From contig NZ_CP032694.1 of NCBI RefSeq assembly GCF_003627755.1, positions 2,967,501 to 3,031,500 on the forward strand: a stretch of 64,000 nucleotides of DNA, read 5' to 3'. The notes beneath the pieces were generated by a model, which did no database searches, had not been told where the DNA came from, and saw only the letters and a list, made by a program, of their open reading frames with translations. Made by a program: the position numbers and the translations under genes. The DNA is from Rhizobium jaguaris. Lineage in GTDB: Bacteria; Pseudomonadota; Alphaproteobacteria; Rhizobiales; Rhizobiaceae. Shown in pieces: positions 18,072-26,480 of the stretch (its first letter is position 1; every line of letters starts with the position of its first letter).

Positions 18072-18337
18072 TTGACATTAGCGTGGAATAAGACCAAATG
18101 CGCGTCAGCTTTCGCCTTCCGGCCGCCGCGTGAGCGTGCCCTGCGGGACTAGACGTACGCAAGAGAAGGACAAAAGCGCTTTTGAAATGAGACCGCAACC
18201 AAGGCGGTCGGATGCGCTGGAAAGCTTTTTCCAACTAACAAGTTCCCACTTCACGCGGGGTTCTTGACGCCAGAGACAGACCGGGCCGCATGGTGCGATC
18301 CGGCCTATTTGCTTTGGCGCCCCCGAAAGGTATTGAT
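18072..18337 (+). promoter_or_regulatory. Long structured leader of the RhlE-type helicase
   Basis: The 364 bases between the 17973 stop and the helicase start hold no gene. A TTGACA at 18072-18077 may be the -35 of the helicase promoter, although the -10 is weak. The leader would then be ~230 nt. It contains nested inverted repeats: GACCGC (18191-18196) with GCGGTC (18204-18209), enclosed by AGCGC (18175-18179) and GCGCT (18214-18218), followed by TGGAAA-GCTT-TTTCCA. Cold-shock or autoregulatory control by RNA structure is possible; that is inference. Confidence 0.4.
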
Positions 18338-19999
18338 TTGACCGATTTTCATTCGCTTGGTCTCTCCAAGCAGATCGTCGATACGCTGTCGCAGAACAAC
18401 TTCGCGACGCCGACGCCGATCCAGGCACAGGCCATCCCGCTTGTTCTCCAGGGCCGCGATCTCATCGGCCTCGCCCAGACCGGCACCGGCAAGACCGCTG
18501 CATTCGGCCTGCCGATCATCGAAATGCTGCTTAAGGACGCCAAGCGACCCGACAACCGCACCGTCCGCACGCTCATCCTTGCGCCAACCCGCGAACTGGT
18601 GAACCAGATCGCCGACAATCTTAAGCTCTTCGTCCGCAAGACACCGCTGAGAATCAACGTCGTGGTCGGCGGCGCCTCGATCAACAAGCAACAGCTCCAG
18701 CTCGAACGCGGCACCGACATCCTTGTCGCCACCCCTGGCCGCCTGCTCGACCTCATCAACCGCCGCGCCCTGTCGCTCGGCCAGGTCAGCTATCTCGTCC
18801 TCGACGAGGCCGACCAGATGCTCGACCTCGGCTTTATCCACGACCTGCGCAAGATCGCCAAGCTCGTGCCCGCCAAGCGCCAGACCCTGCTGTTCTCAGC
18901 CACCATGCCGAAGTCGATCGCGGATCTCGCTTCCGACTATCTGACCGATCCGGTCAAGGTGGAAGTTACCCCGCCGGGTAAGGCGGCCGACAAGGTCGAG
19001 CAGTATGTCCACTTCGTTGCCGGCCAGAACCATAAGACCGAGATCCTCAAGGAAACGATATCCGCCAATCCGGATGGCCGCGCTATCGTGTTCCTGCGCA
19101 CCAAGCACGGTGCCGAGAAGCTGATGAAGCATCTCGACCACGTCGGCTTTGCCGCGGCCTCCATCCACGGCAACAAGAGCCAAGGCCAGCGCGAGCGCGC
19201 GCTTAAGGCTTTTCGTGACGGTGAGGTTCGAGTTCTCGTCGCTACCGACGTCGCCGCCCGCGGCATCGACATTCCCGGCGTTTCGCATGTCTATAACTAC
19301 GATCTGCCGGAAGTGCCGGACGCCTATGTCCATCGCATTGGCCGCACCGCGCGCGCCGGCCGTGACGGTATCGCCATCGCCTTCTGCTCGCCGGATGAGA
19401 TCCGCTTGCTGCGCGACATCGAGCGCCTGATGGGCATCGAAATCGCCGTTGCCAGTGGCGAAGCTCCGGCGGACCGTGGCCGTCCGGCTCGCGGCAACAA
19501 CCGCGGCGGCGGTCGTGGCGGCCAGGGTCAGGGCCGTGGCGCAGGCCAGGGTCGCTCCGAAGGTCGTCCGGCTCGCCCGGCCCGTCGTCCCTTCTTCGAC
19601 AAAGAAAACGGCGAGGCCCGAAGCCAGGCCGGCGAGCGCCAGGAGGGCCGTCCACACGAAGGTCGTCCGCAGCGCGAAAACAATCGCAATGCCGACTTCC
19701 GCGGCCAGCGCCGCAACGAGCGCACGCCGCGCCCGGAAGTGGACTACGATCTCGCTTCGACGTCCGATTTCCGTCCGGCCAAGAAGCCGCATCATAACGG
19801 CCCGGCAAACGCCAATGGCGCAGCCCACGAAGCCGGCGCCCATCGCGGCCAGCGCCACGCCCATAGCCGCCCCTCCGGCCGCCATAATGAGGAGCGCGGC
19901 CAAGGCCACGCCCATGGCGAACACCGCGAAGGCGGCAATGGCGGGATGAAGCGCCGCGGGCCGCGCAACGGCAACGGCCAGCGTCGCGAACGCGCTTGA
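18338..19999 (+). CDS. rhlE: DEAD-box ATP-dependent RNA helicase (RhlE type)
   Basis: The ~553-residue helicase has every core motif in order: Q motif (FATPTPIQAQAIP), Walker A AQTGTGKT, PTREL, TPGR, DEAD within LVLDEADQMLDLGF, SAT, then VLVATDVAARGIDIPGV and HRIGRTARAG. After about residue 375 comes a long basic Arg/Gly-rich tail, likely for RNA binding. It unwinds structured RNA, with ribosome assembly and cold adaptation as known roles of the family. I favour the TTG at 18338, preceded by GAAAGG; an upstream in-frame start at 18290 has no clear binding site and adds non-conserved residues. Confidence 0.92.
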   Translation: MTDFHSLGLSKQIVDTLSQNNFATPTPIQAQAIPLVLQGRDLIGLAQTGTGKTAAFGLPIIEMLLKDAKRPDNRTVRTLILAPTRELVNQIADNLKLFVRKTPLRINVVVGGASINKQQLQLERGTDILVATPGRLLDLINRRALSLGQVSYLVLDEADQMLDLGFIHDLRKIAKLVPAKRQTLLFSATMPKSIADLASDYLTDPVKVEVTPPGKAADKVEQYVHFVAGQNHKTEILKETISANPDGRAIVFLRTKHGAEKLMKHLDHVGFAAASIHGNKSQGQRERALKAFRDGEVRVLVATDVAARGIDIPGVSHVYNYDLPEVPDAYVHRIGRTARAGRDGIAIAFCSPDEIRLLRDIERLMGIEIAVASGEAPADRGRPARGNNRGGGRGGQGQGRGAGQGRSEGRPARPARRPFFDKENGEARSQAGERQEGRPHEGRPQRENNRNADFRGQRRNERTPRPEVDYDLASTSDFRPAKKPHHNGPANANGAAHEAGAHRGQRHAHSRPSGRHNEERGQGHAHGEHREGGNGGMKRRGPRNGNGQRRERA

Positions 20000-20072
20000 T
20001 GAAATGAAGAAAGGGGGCCCGAATGGCCCGGCCCCTAATCGAAATGTCGAACTAAAGTCGATATTGATGTCG

Positions 20073-20108
20073 AACCGCTTGCAGTACAGACACTGCAAGC
20101 GGTTTTTC
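20073..20108. terminator. Strong terminator after rhlE
   Basis: A perfect 13-bp stem, AACCGCTTGCAGT (20073-20085) with ACTGCAAGCGGTT (20092-20104), has a 6-nt loop and is followed by TTTCTT. It separates the helicase from the convergent MarR gene. The lead-in has A residues, so it may work on both strands. Confidence 0.88.
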
Positions 20109-20179
20109 TTGCTGCGGAATGCCTATTTTGCGACACAGCAAAACCCAGCCGCCAAATCATTGCAAGCTCCATTTGAAGC

Positions 20180-20641
20180 TTAGGATGTGTATGACGATGG
20201 CTCCGCGCTTGTGATTTGATCCAGATTTGCGATCAGCCGGGTGAGTAAGGCGACGAGTTGTAGCGCCTCTTCTTCTGTGAACCCATCCATTGCGTCACGA
20301 TTTCCTTTGAACAAGGTCTCAATCGCGTAAGGCATGCGGGCCTGCGCGGCCTTCGTGAGAACGATGCGGCTACTTCGCCCGTCTTCCGGGTTGGGTGTTC
20401 GCTGGATCAAACCATCCCGCTCCATGCGAGCGAGCATCTGGGCCATCGGCGGCTGTTCGATCTTGGCGAAGCGAGCCAGATCGCGTTGCGTGCTTGCCTT
20501 CCCGTTCTGCAGCGCGACCAGCACCGGCAAGTGACCGACGCCGAACCCAAGCGGCCTCAGGCGTGCCTCGCTTAGACGGGCGAATCCTCTCGCAGCAAGA
20601 CTGATGAGATGCCCCGGCGTAGAAAGCACGTCGTTTTCCAT
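20180..20641 (-). CDS. MarR-family transcriptional regulator
   Basis: The 153-residue protein has the MarR winged helix: LPVLVALQNGKASTQRDLARFAKIEQPPMAQMLARMERDGLIQRTPNPEDGRSSRIVLT. The DGRS wing is classical. I place the start at the ATG at 20641, since the longer frame to 20800 would run over the operator and into the divergent gene. A perfect 10-bp palindrome lies in the divergent promoter. The likely target is the SnoaL-like gene at 20766 together with itself. The ligand is unknown, though MarR proteins usually respond to small aromatics or oxidants. Confidence 0.88.
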   Translation of the reverse strand: MENDVLSTPGHLISLAARGFARLSEARLRPLGFGVGHLPVLVALQNGKASTQRDLARFAKIEQPPMAQMLARMERDGLIQRTPNPEDGRSSRIVLTKAAQARMPYAIETLFKGNRDAMDGFTEEEALQLVALLTRLIANLDQITSAEPSSYTS

Positions 20642-20664
20642 CTTCCGCTTATCCTTTGCCTGTG

Positions 20665-20694
20665 TTGACCGCAAACTACATATGTACGTATATA
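20665..20694 (+). promoter_or_regulatory. Promoter of the SnoaL-like gene with MarR operator in the spacer
   Basis: TTGACC (20665-20670) and TATATA (20689-20694) are 18 bp apart. The perfect palindrome TACATATGTA (20677-20686) lies in the spacer. A dimeric MarR protein bound there would block RNA polymerase. This is read from sequence only. Confidence 0.55.
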
Positions 20695-20765
20695 TATTCG
20701 GGCAAGCTGGCAAGTTCGACTCCATGCCGAGCAACGATCCTTCTAACCAACCTTGAGGAAACGAT

Positions 20766-21143
20766 ATGTCGGAGACCCATACGCAATTGATCGAGCGCAT
20801 CTACGACCGCTTCAACGCCAGAGACATCGACGGCGTACTCACCGAGCTTGCCAATGATGTTGCCTGGGCGAACGGTATGGATGGCGGCCACGTTCATGGG
20901 CGTGAGGCTGTGCGCGATTATTGGACACGGCAATGGGCGGTTGTCAGTCCACACGTTGAGCCCGTGGCAATTCAGACAACCGATGACGGTGTCATCGCTG
21001 TCGAGGTAATCCAGTCCGTGTTTGACCTCAACGGCCAGCCGTTGACGGGGCAAACCCATGGGCTGAAGGACAAGACGGTGACGCATATCTTTCGCATGAA
21101 GAACGGCAAAATCGCTCGCTTTGATATTAAGGACGCCCCGTAG
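20766..21143 (+). CDS. SnoaL-like / ketosteroid-isomerase-type protein
   Basis: The 125-residue NTF2-fold protein shows IERIYDRFNARDIDGVLTELANDVAWANGMDGGHVHGREAVRDYW, the standard SnoaL-like lead, and a C-terminal VTHIFRMKNGKIARFDI strand pair. A TGAGGAAACGAT ribosome-binding region precedes the ATG. Its single-gene unit is divergent from the MarR gene, which probably controls it. Family members include isomerases and ligand-binding proteins; no reaction can be assigned. Confidence 0.8.
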   Translation: MSETHTQLIERIYDRFNARDIDGVLTELANDVAWANGMDGGHVHGREAVRDYWTRQWAVVSPHVEPVAIQTTDDGVIAVEVIQSVFDLNGQPLTGQTHGLKDKTVTHIFRMKNGKIARFDIKDAP

Positions 21144-21229
21144 ACGTCCCGCGAGACCATGCCGAGAAAGCGGTCGTCCGGCGATTTGAGCTTCGGCGGG
21201 TGCCATACCGCCGATGAGCCCAGCCCGCC

Positions 21230-22123
21230 TTATTCCGGTACCACGGCCGCCGTGCGCCGATTGGTCAAATAAACGCCGATCACCACGATCAGGGTGCCGA
21301 TGATGATCGGTAAGGTCAGCGGCTCACGGAAAACGATCGCCGCTTCGATGGCGACGGCGGGCGGTATCAGATAGATCAGTGAAGCAGCGCGCGACACCTG
21401 CCCTCGACGGATAAGATAGAGCAGCAGGCCGACGGCACCCATCGACAGACCGAAGACCGACCAGAGCAGCGCAAGGATGGCCTCAGGCGTGCCGTCGAAA
21501 TGCAGGTTCTCGACCGTCAGCGCCAGAGGCACAGTGACGATGAGCGCGCCGACATATTGCAGCGTCGCGATGGTCCGGAGATCCCCTGTCTGCAAATGAC
21601 GCTTTTGATAAAGTGTGCCATACGTCACCGAAACCATCGACAACAGATTGACGCCGAGCGGGATCGCCGACTGCCAGAGATTGGCGGTATCCGATGTCAA
21701 AAGCTTCGGCGAGATGGCAATCGCAATGCCGACGAAGCCGAGCAGCAGGCCAAGGCGCTGTGCCGGCTGCAGGCGCTCCCCGACCAGATAGGGCGCGGCC
21801 ATCGCCGTCATCAGCGGCTGCAGGGCGGCGATAATGCCCGAAATCCCTGCTGGCACGCCGTTAGCGATCGCCCACCAGAGACCGCCGAGATAAAATCCGT
21901 GCAGAAAGATGCCAGAATAAATGGCGCGGAAGACGCTGGACCAATCGCGCGGCCATTTCGCACCGGTAAATGCGCAGAGCAGGACGAAAGCAAGCGCGGA
22001 CAAGCTGTAGCGGATCACAAGAAAGGTGAACGGACCCGAGTGCATCGCTGCATATTTCGCAACGATCCAGCCTGTAGACCAGAGAAAAACGAAGATCGCC
22101 GGCGCGAATGTATCGAGGGACAT
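21230..22123 (-). CDS. EamA-family (DMT) transporter
   Basis: The 297-residue membrane protein has about ten hydrophobic helices arranged as two EamA repeats, with WSTGWIVAKYAAMHSGPFTFLVIRY in the first helices and AAIVFREPLTLPIIIGTLIVVIGVYLTNR at the end, the typical 'drug/metabolite transporter' finish. Members export amino acids, metabolites or drugs from the cytosol. No neighbour indicates a substrate. It is convergent with the SnoaL-like gene. Confidence 0.87.
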   Translation of the reverse strand: MSLDTFAPAIFVFLWSTGWIVAKYAAMHSGPFTFLVIRYSLSALAFVLLCAFTGAKWPRDWSSVFRAIYSGIFLHGFYLGGLWWAIANGVPAGISGIIAALQPLMTAMAAPYLVGERLQPAQRLGLLLGFVGIAIAISPKLLTSDTANLWQSAIPLGVNLLSMVSVTYGTLYQKRHLQTGDLRTIATLQYVGALIVTVPLALTVENLHFDGTPEAILALLWSVFGLSMGAVGLLLYLIRRGQVSRAASLIYLIPPAVAIEAAIVFREPLTLPIIIGTLIVVIGVYLTNRRTAAVVPE

Positions 22124-22507
22124 GGGGGCTCAGACTGAAATTGATTTTGCAGGCTCGAACCGGGCCAGAATTGAAACCGGAACGTCCCTTGTGCAAGGGG
22201 CAGCTGCTGATAACCGAAGACAGTCAAAGCGTCAAAATCGAACCGCTGAAAACAACCATCAATTTTCTTCATGTCGGCCCCGAACACCCACGCTCGAGAA
22301 AATTCAGCATGCCGTTCAGGCATCGTGACGACAAAAATAAGCAAATGCTTAGATTTTGATCGCAGGCCAGCAGCAGTAATCTTTCATTTACTGGTGCGGC
22401 CACCCAAAATGCCTGGAAATCCAGCATTTTTGCCAGCTCCGAAATTCATGCCCTGAAACGCGCATACTTCTTGCATTGTCAAAACGGTTGTATTCAAATG
22501 AGAAAAA
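22124..22507. other. 384-bp intergenic region with no recognised gene
   Basis: The stretch carries the divergent promoters of the EamA transporter (minus) and the ATP-grasp gene (plus). I found no convincing open reading frame, tRNA or strong hairpin in it. Short frames here are probably chance. Confidence 0.5.
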
Positions 22508-23932
22508 ATGGGGACCGCACCTTTGGCATTTGATGAAATGATAACTGCGGATGAAAGTCCGCGCGCGCCTTACGAGAAATATTTCGAGTGGTACTCCGGC
22601 CAGGACAGAGGCCACCTAATTGCCAAATCCCGCGACGCGGAAAACATCTTCCGAAAGACAGGCATTACCTTCGCAGTCTACGGACACGCGGACTCCGCCG
22701 AGAAACTCATCCCCTTCGACATCATCCCCCGCATTATTTCCGGCCGTGAATGGCGCAAACTCGCCCAAGGCATCGAGCAGCGGGTCATCGCACTGAACGC
22801 CTTCCTCGACGACATCTACCACAAGCAGGAAATCATCCGCGCCGGCCGTATCCCACGCGAGCTGATCGAGAGGAACGACGCTTTCCTGCCGGAGATGATC
22901 GGCTTCCGTCCCCCGGGCGGCGTCTACACCCACATCGTCGGCACCGATATCGTGCGCACCGGCGAGGACCAGTTCTACGTGCTGGAGGACAATGCCCGCA
23001 CGCCCTCCGGCGTCAGCTACATGCTGGAGAACCGGGAAACCATGATGCAGATGTTCCCGGAGCTGTTCCATCAGAACAAGGTGCAGCGCGTCGAGGACTA
23101 TCCGCTACTGCTGCGCCAGAGCCTCGCCTCGCTCGCGCCTCGCGGCTGCAACGGCAAGCCGCGCGTCGCTGTTCTGACCCCCGGCATCTACAATTCCGCC
23201 TATTACGAACATTCCTTCCTTGCCGACATGATGGGCGTGGAGCTGGTCGAGGGTTCGGACCTGCGCGTCATCGATGGCAAGGTGAAGATGCGCACCACAC
23301 GCGGCTATGAGGCGATCGACGTGCTCTACCGCCGGGTGGACGACGACTTCCTCGATCCCCTCACCTTCCGCCCGGATTCGGCGCTCGGCATCCCCGGCAT
23401 CATGGACGTCTATCGCGCCGGGCACATCACTATCGCCAATGCGCCCGGCACCGGCATCTCCGACGATAAGGCGATCTATTCCTACATGCCCGAAATCGTT
23501 GAATTCTACACCGGCCGCAAGCCGATCCTCGAAAACGTGCCGACCTGGCGCTGTTCCGAGCCGGACAGCCTGAAATATGTGCTGGAGAACCTGGCCGATC
23601 TCGTCGTGAAGGAAGTGCATGGCTCCGGCGGCTACGGCATGCTTGTCGGGCCAACCGCCTCGAAGAAGGAGCGGGCGGAATTCGCCGAGAAGCTTAAGAC
23701 CAAGCCGAACAATTATATCGCTCAGCCAACCTTATCCCTGTCGACCGTGCCGATCCTGGTAAACAAGGGCATAGCACCTCGCCATGTCGACCTGCGCCCC
23801 TACGTCCTCGTTTCCGACAAGGTACGGATCATTCCCGGTGGCCTCACCCGCGTCGCACTGAAGGAAGGTTCGCTGGTGGTCAATTCCAGCCAGGGCGGCG
23901 GCACAAAAGATACCTGGGTTCTGGAGGACTAA
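22508..23932 (+). CDS. Circularly permuted type 2 ATP-grasp protein
   Basis: The 474-residue protein is the circularly permuted ATP-grasp family (DUF404/DUF407). Typical stretches are EWYSGQDRGHLIAKSRDAENIFRKTGITFAVYG (N-terminal), YVLEDNARTPSGVSYMLENR, VLTPGIYNSAYYEHSFLADMMGVELVEGSDL and LADLVVKEVHGSGGYGMLVGP with the ATP-binding Lys/Gly region. It is expected to form an amide or peptide bond using ATP. It starts a three-gene unit with an alpha-E protein (7 bp apart) and a transglutaminase, a gene order conserved in many bacteria and proposed to make or modify an unknown peptide. The product is not known. Confidence 0.9.
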   Translation: MGTAPLAFDEMITADESPRAPYEKYFEWYSGQDRGHLIAKSRDAENIFRKTGITFAVYGHADSAEKLIPFDIIPRIISGREWRKLAQGIEQRVIALNAFLDDIYHKQEIIRAGRIPRELIERNDAFLPEMIGFRPPGGVYTHIVGTDIVRTGEDQFYVLEDNARTPSGVSYMLENRETMMQMFPELFHQNKVQRVEDYPLLLRQSLASLAPRGCNGKPRVAVLTPGIYNSAYYEHSFLADMMGVELVEGSDLRVIDGKVKMRTTRGYEAIDVLYRRVDDDFLDPLTFRPDSALGIPGIMDVYRAGHITIANAPGTGISDDKAIYSYMPEIVEFYTGRKPILENVPTWRCSEPDSLKYVLENLADLVVKEVHGSGGYGMLVGPTASKKERAEFAEKLKTKPNNYIAQPTLSLSTVPILVNKGIAPRHVDLRPYVLVSDKVRIIPGGLTRVALKEGSLVVNSSQGGGTKDTWVLED

Positions 23933-23939
23933 GACGGAC

Positions 23940-24884
23940 ATGCTTGGAAGAACCGCGAATGGCCTCTACTGGATGTTCCGTTACATCGAGCGCGCCGAAA
24001 ACATAGCCCGTCTGGTCGATGCCGGCCAGCGCATGTCGCTGACCCGCAGCGGCGCAAACGAGGACGATGACTGGGACGGCGTGCTGCAGAGCGCCGGCGT
24101 GCGCGAAGCCTATGACGAGGTGCATGGCAAGCTGACCGGCGCCGACGCCATCGACTATCTGATGCGCGACCGCTCCAATCCGTCGAGCGTAATGTCCTGC
24201 ATCGATTACGGCCGCAACAATGCCCGCATGGTACGCACGGCGCTCACCCGCGACACCTGGGAAGCGACAAACGAATGCTGGATCGAGCTGAAGACATTGC
24301 TCGGCAAGCGGCTGAAGACGGCCGAGGTGCCGGAGATGATCGAGGTCATCAAGCGCCGCGCCGGATTGATCCGCGGCGCGTTTCACGGTTCGATGCTGCG
24401 CAACGAGCTCTACAACTTCGCCCGCATCGGCACCTTCATCGAACGCGCCGACAATACGGCGCGCATACTCGACGTGAAATACTACGTCCTGCTGCCGTCG
24501 ATCTCGCATGTCGGGTCTTCGCTCGATAATGCCCAATGGGAATCGATCCTGCGTTCGGTCTCTGCCCATCGCGCCTATAAATGGGCCTACGATCCGGAGT
24601 ACAAGCCGGCCAACATTGCCGACTTCCTGATCCTCAATGGCCAGATGCCGCGTTCGCTTGCCTATTGCTACGAAAAGATCGTCAGCAATATCGGCTATCT
24701 CGGGACCGAATACGATCAGCGGCTCCCCGCGCACGACACCGCCGATGCCATCCGCAAGATGCTGCAGACGCTCACGGTCAAGAGCATCATGGATCAGGGA
24801 CTGCATGAATTCCTGGAGGATTTCGTTTCGCGCAACAACAAGCTCGGCGCGGAAATCTCCGAGGGCTACAGGTTCTATGAGTAA
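23940..24884 (+). CDS. Alpha-E domain protein (DUF403)
   Basis: The 314-residue, mostly helical protein starts MLGRTANGLYWMFRYIERAENIARLVDAGQ, the family signature, and keeps FIERADNTARILDVKYYVLLPS in the middle. It is always found with the circularly permuted ATP-grasp protein, sometimes fused to it, and is thought to supply a partner activity in the same pathway. It is cytosolic with no membrane segments. The reaction is unknown. Confidence 0.9.
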   Translation: MLGRTANGLYWMFRYIERAENIARLVDAGQRMSLTRSGANEDDDWDGVLQSAGVREAYDEVHGKLTGADAIDYLMRDRSNPSSVMSCIDYGRNNARMVRTALTRDTWEATNECWIELKTLLGKRLKTAEVPEMIEVIKRRAGLIRGAFHGSMLRNELYNFARIGTFIERADNTARILDVKYYVLLPSISHVGSSLDNAQWESILRSVSAHRAYKWAYDPEYKPANIADFLILNGQMPRSLAYCYEKIVSNIGYLGTEYDQRLPAHDTADAIRKMLQTLTVKSIMDQGLHEFLEDFVSRNNKLGAEISEGYRFYE

Positions 24885-24896
24885 GCGGATCACATT

Positions 24897-25715
24897 ATGA
24901 GACTGACGATCAGCCATACCACCGAATACCGCTATGACGAACCCGCGCAATTTTCATTGCAGCGCCTACGGCTAACGCCGCTCACCGGTCCGGGCCAGAC
25001 CGTCCTCGACTGGAAACTGACGGTCGAGGGCGCTCATCCGGAGGTGGAATATGAGGACCAGTTCGCCAATCGCGTAACACTCGTCTCGCTCGACGGCCAA
25101 CAGGAAGCGACCCGGATCGTCGCCGCCGGCGAGATTGAAACGCAGGACCTGAACGGCGTGGTCGGCCCGCATAGCGGTTTCAGCCCGCTCTGGCTCTTCC
25201 TCAGGGAAACGCCGCGCACCAAGGCTGGCAAGCTGGCGAAGGAACTCGTGCGCGGCCTTTCGGGCGACAACGAACTCGGCAAGATGCATGCACTGATGAG
25301 CGCGATCCATCAGACGGTGGAATACAAGCCCGGCAGCAGCGACACGGAAACGACCGCGGAACAGGCATTGGAGAAGAAGAGCGGTGTCTGCCAGGACCAC
25401 GCCCACATCTTCATTGCCGGCGCCCGCGCACTTCGCATCCCGGCCCGCTATGTCTCCGGCTACCTGTTGATGGAAGGCACGGCCGAGCAGACCGCCACGC
25501 ATGCCTGGGCCGAAGTGCATATTCCCGGCCTCGGCTGGGTCGGCTTCGATCCGGCCAACGACGTCTGCCCCGACGCGCGCTACGTTCGCATCGCAACCGG
25601 CCTCTGCTACCGCGACGCCGCCCCGGTCTCCGGCATGCGCCTTGGCACGCCAGGGGAAAGCCTTTCAGTCAAGGTGACGGTGGCGAGCCAGGAACAAAGC
25701 CAGAGCCAGAGCTGA
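24897..25715 (+). CDS. Transglutaminase-like cysteine peptidase family protein
   Basis: The 272-residue protein has the bacterial transglutaminase-like fold. The N-terminal domain begins MRLTISHTTEYRYDEPAQ. The catalytic Cys is in KKSGVCQDHAHIFIAGARALRIPARYVSGY (about residue 164), the His in THAWAEVHIPGLGWVGFDPAND (about residue 202), and the Asp follows in FDPAND. It may act as a peptidase or amidase on the product of the upstream ATP-grasp/alpha-E pair, 12 bp away. No signal peptide is seen, so it appears cytosolic. Confidence 0.9.
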   Translation: MRLTISHTTEYRYDEPAQFSLQRLRLTPLTGPGQTVLDWKLTVEGAHPEVEYEDQFANRVTLVSLDGQQEATRIVAAGEIETQDLNGVVGPHSGFSPLWLFLRETPRTKAGKLAKELVRGLSGDNELGKMHALMSAIHQTVEYKPGSSDTETTAEQALEKKSGVCQDHAHIFIAGARALRIPARYVSGYLLMEGTAEQTATHAWAEVHIPGLGWVGFDPANDVCPDARYVRIATGLCYRDAAPVSGMRLGTPGESLSVKVTVASQEQSQSQS

Positions 25716-25826
25716 TATCGGCATCTCAGGAATTAGCTGCGCCCAAACGACAATCTTTGGCGACCAAAGAGCGCGCGCCGCTTCCGGCGGTCGGGAGCAT
25801 AGGCGTCATTTTTGGGACGTGCCTCC

Positions 25827-26303
25827 TCAATGCACCCCGCCATCGGGCAACAGGAGTTCCAGCCCGTTTCGCCGCCCGATCTCAACCACACGCGGAATAT
25901 CCGTCGGCTTTCCGTACGGTGGCGGCAAGTCGCATGTGCCGACCGGCATCGCCTCGCCTGCTTCCGTGAAGAAGCCATCGTGAACGCGACCGGGCGAATT
26001 GATGATCAGCAGCCGTCCCGGCGCCGCACCGATATTGCGGAACGCATGAATGGCGCCGGTCGGTATCTTGACAAAACTACCGGCCTGCGCCTGGACGGTC
26101 TCGCCATCGATCATGAATTCAAACAGGCCCTCCAGGATGTAAAACGCTTCATCATCATCGGGATGCCTGTTCGGCGGTGTGCCCGCCCCTGGCGCCGTCA
26201 GCGTCTCGACAAGGCAATAGGCCCCGCCTGTATCGACGCTGTGAGCGTGAAAACGAAAAAGGTTGCCAAAGAGATGATAGGTATCGGCCTGCAAGGCTGA
26301 CAT
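25827..26303 (-). CDS. Cupin-domain protein
   Basis: The 158-residue protein has one cupin barrel: motif 1 (PPNRHPDDDEAFYILEG, with the metal-binding His/Glu set) and motif 2 (PTGAIHAFRNIG, with the second His). The N-terminal and C-terminal tails are short. Single-domain cupins range from dioxygenases to sugar isomerases, so no reaction is assigned. It is convergent with the transglutaminase gene. Confidence 0.8.
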   Translation of the reverse strand: MSALQADTYHLFGNLFRFHAHSVDTGGAYCLVETLTAPGAGTPPNRHPDDDEAFYILEGLFEFMIDGETVQAQAGSFVKIPTGAIHAFRNIGAAPGRLLIINSPGRVHDGFFTEAGEAMPVGTCDLPPPYGKPTDIPRVVEIGRRNGLELLLPDGGVH

Positions 26304-26431
26304 AGCGCCCCCCGGATGCCAAATTAAGGATGCAATCCGGAAGGGACTATATCATGAACTGCTGATCAAAGCAGTGCGGCCGGAACCATGCACCGGAACG
26401 CGCCGCATACTTACCAACGGCCGCAATATGC

Positions 26432-26461
26432 AAAAAGGGCGGAACTTTCGTCCCGCCCTTT
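26432..26461 (-). terminator. Terminator of the chvE-ggu-arabonate operon
   Basis: Read on the minus strand, AAAGGGCGG pairs with CCGCCCTTT across a 10-nt loop and is followed by a run of Ts (26436 down to 26432). It lies 20 bases beyond the dehydratase stop and closes the long sugar operon. Confidence 0.88.
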
Positions 26462-26480
26462 CCAATTCCAAACGCTAAAC

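Noticed and set aside
22124..22507. Sigma-54 promoter before the ATP-grasp gene
   Set aside because: A TTGCA is present, but the upstream GG element at the required distance is missing.
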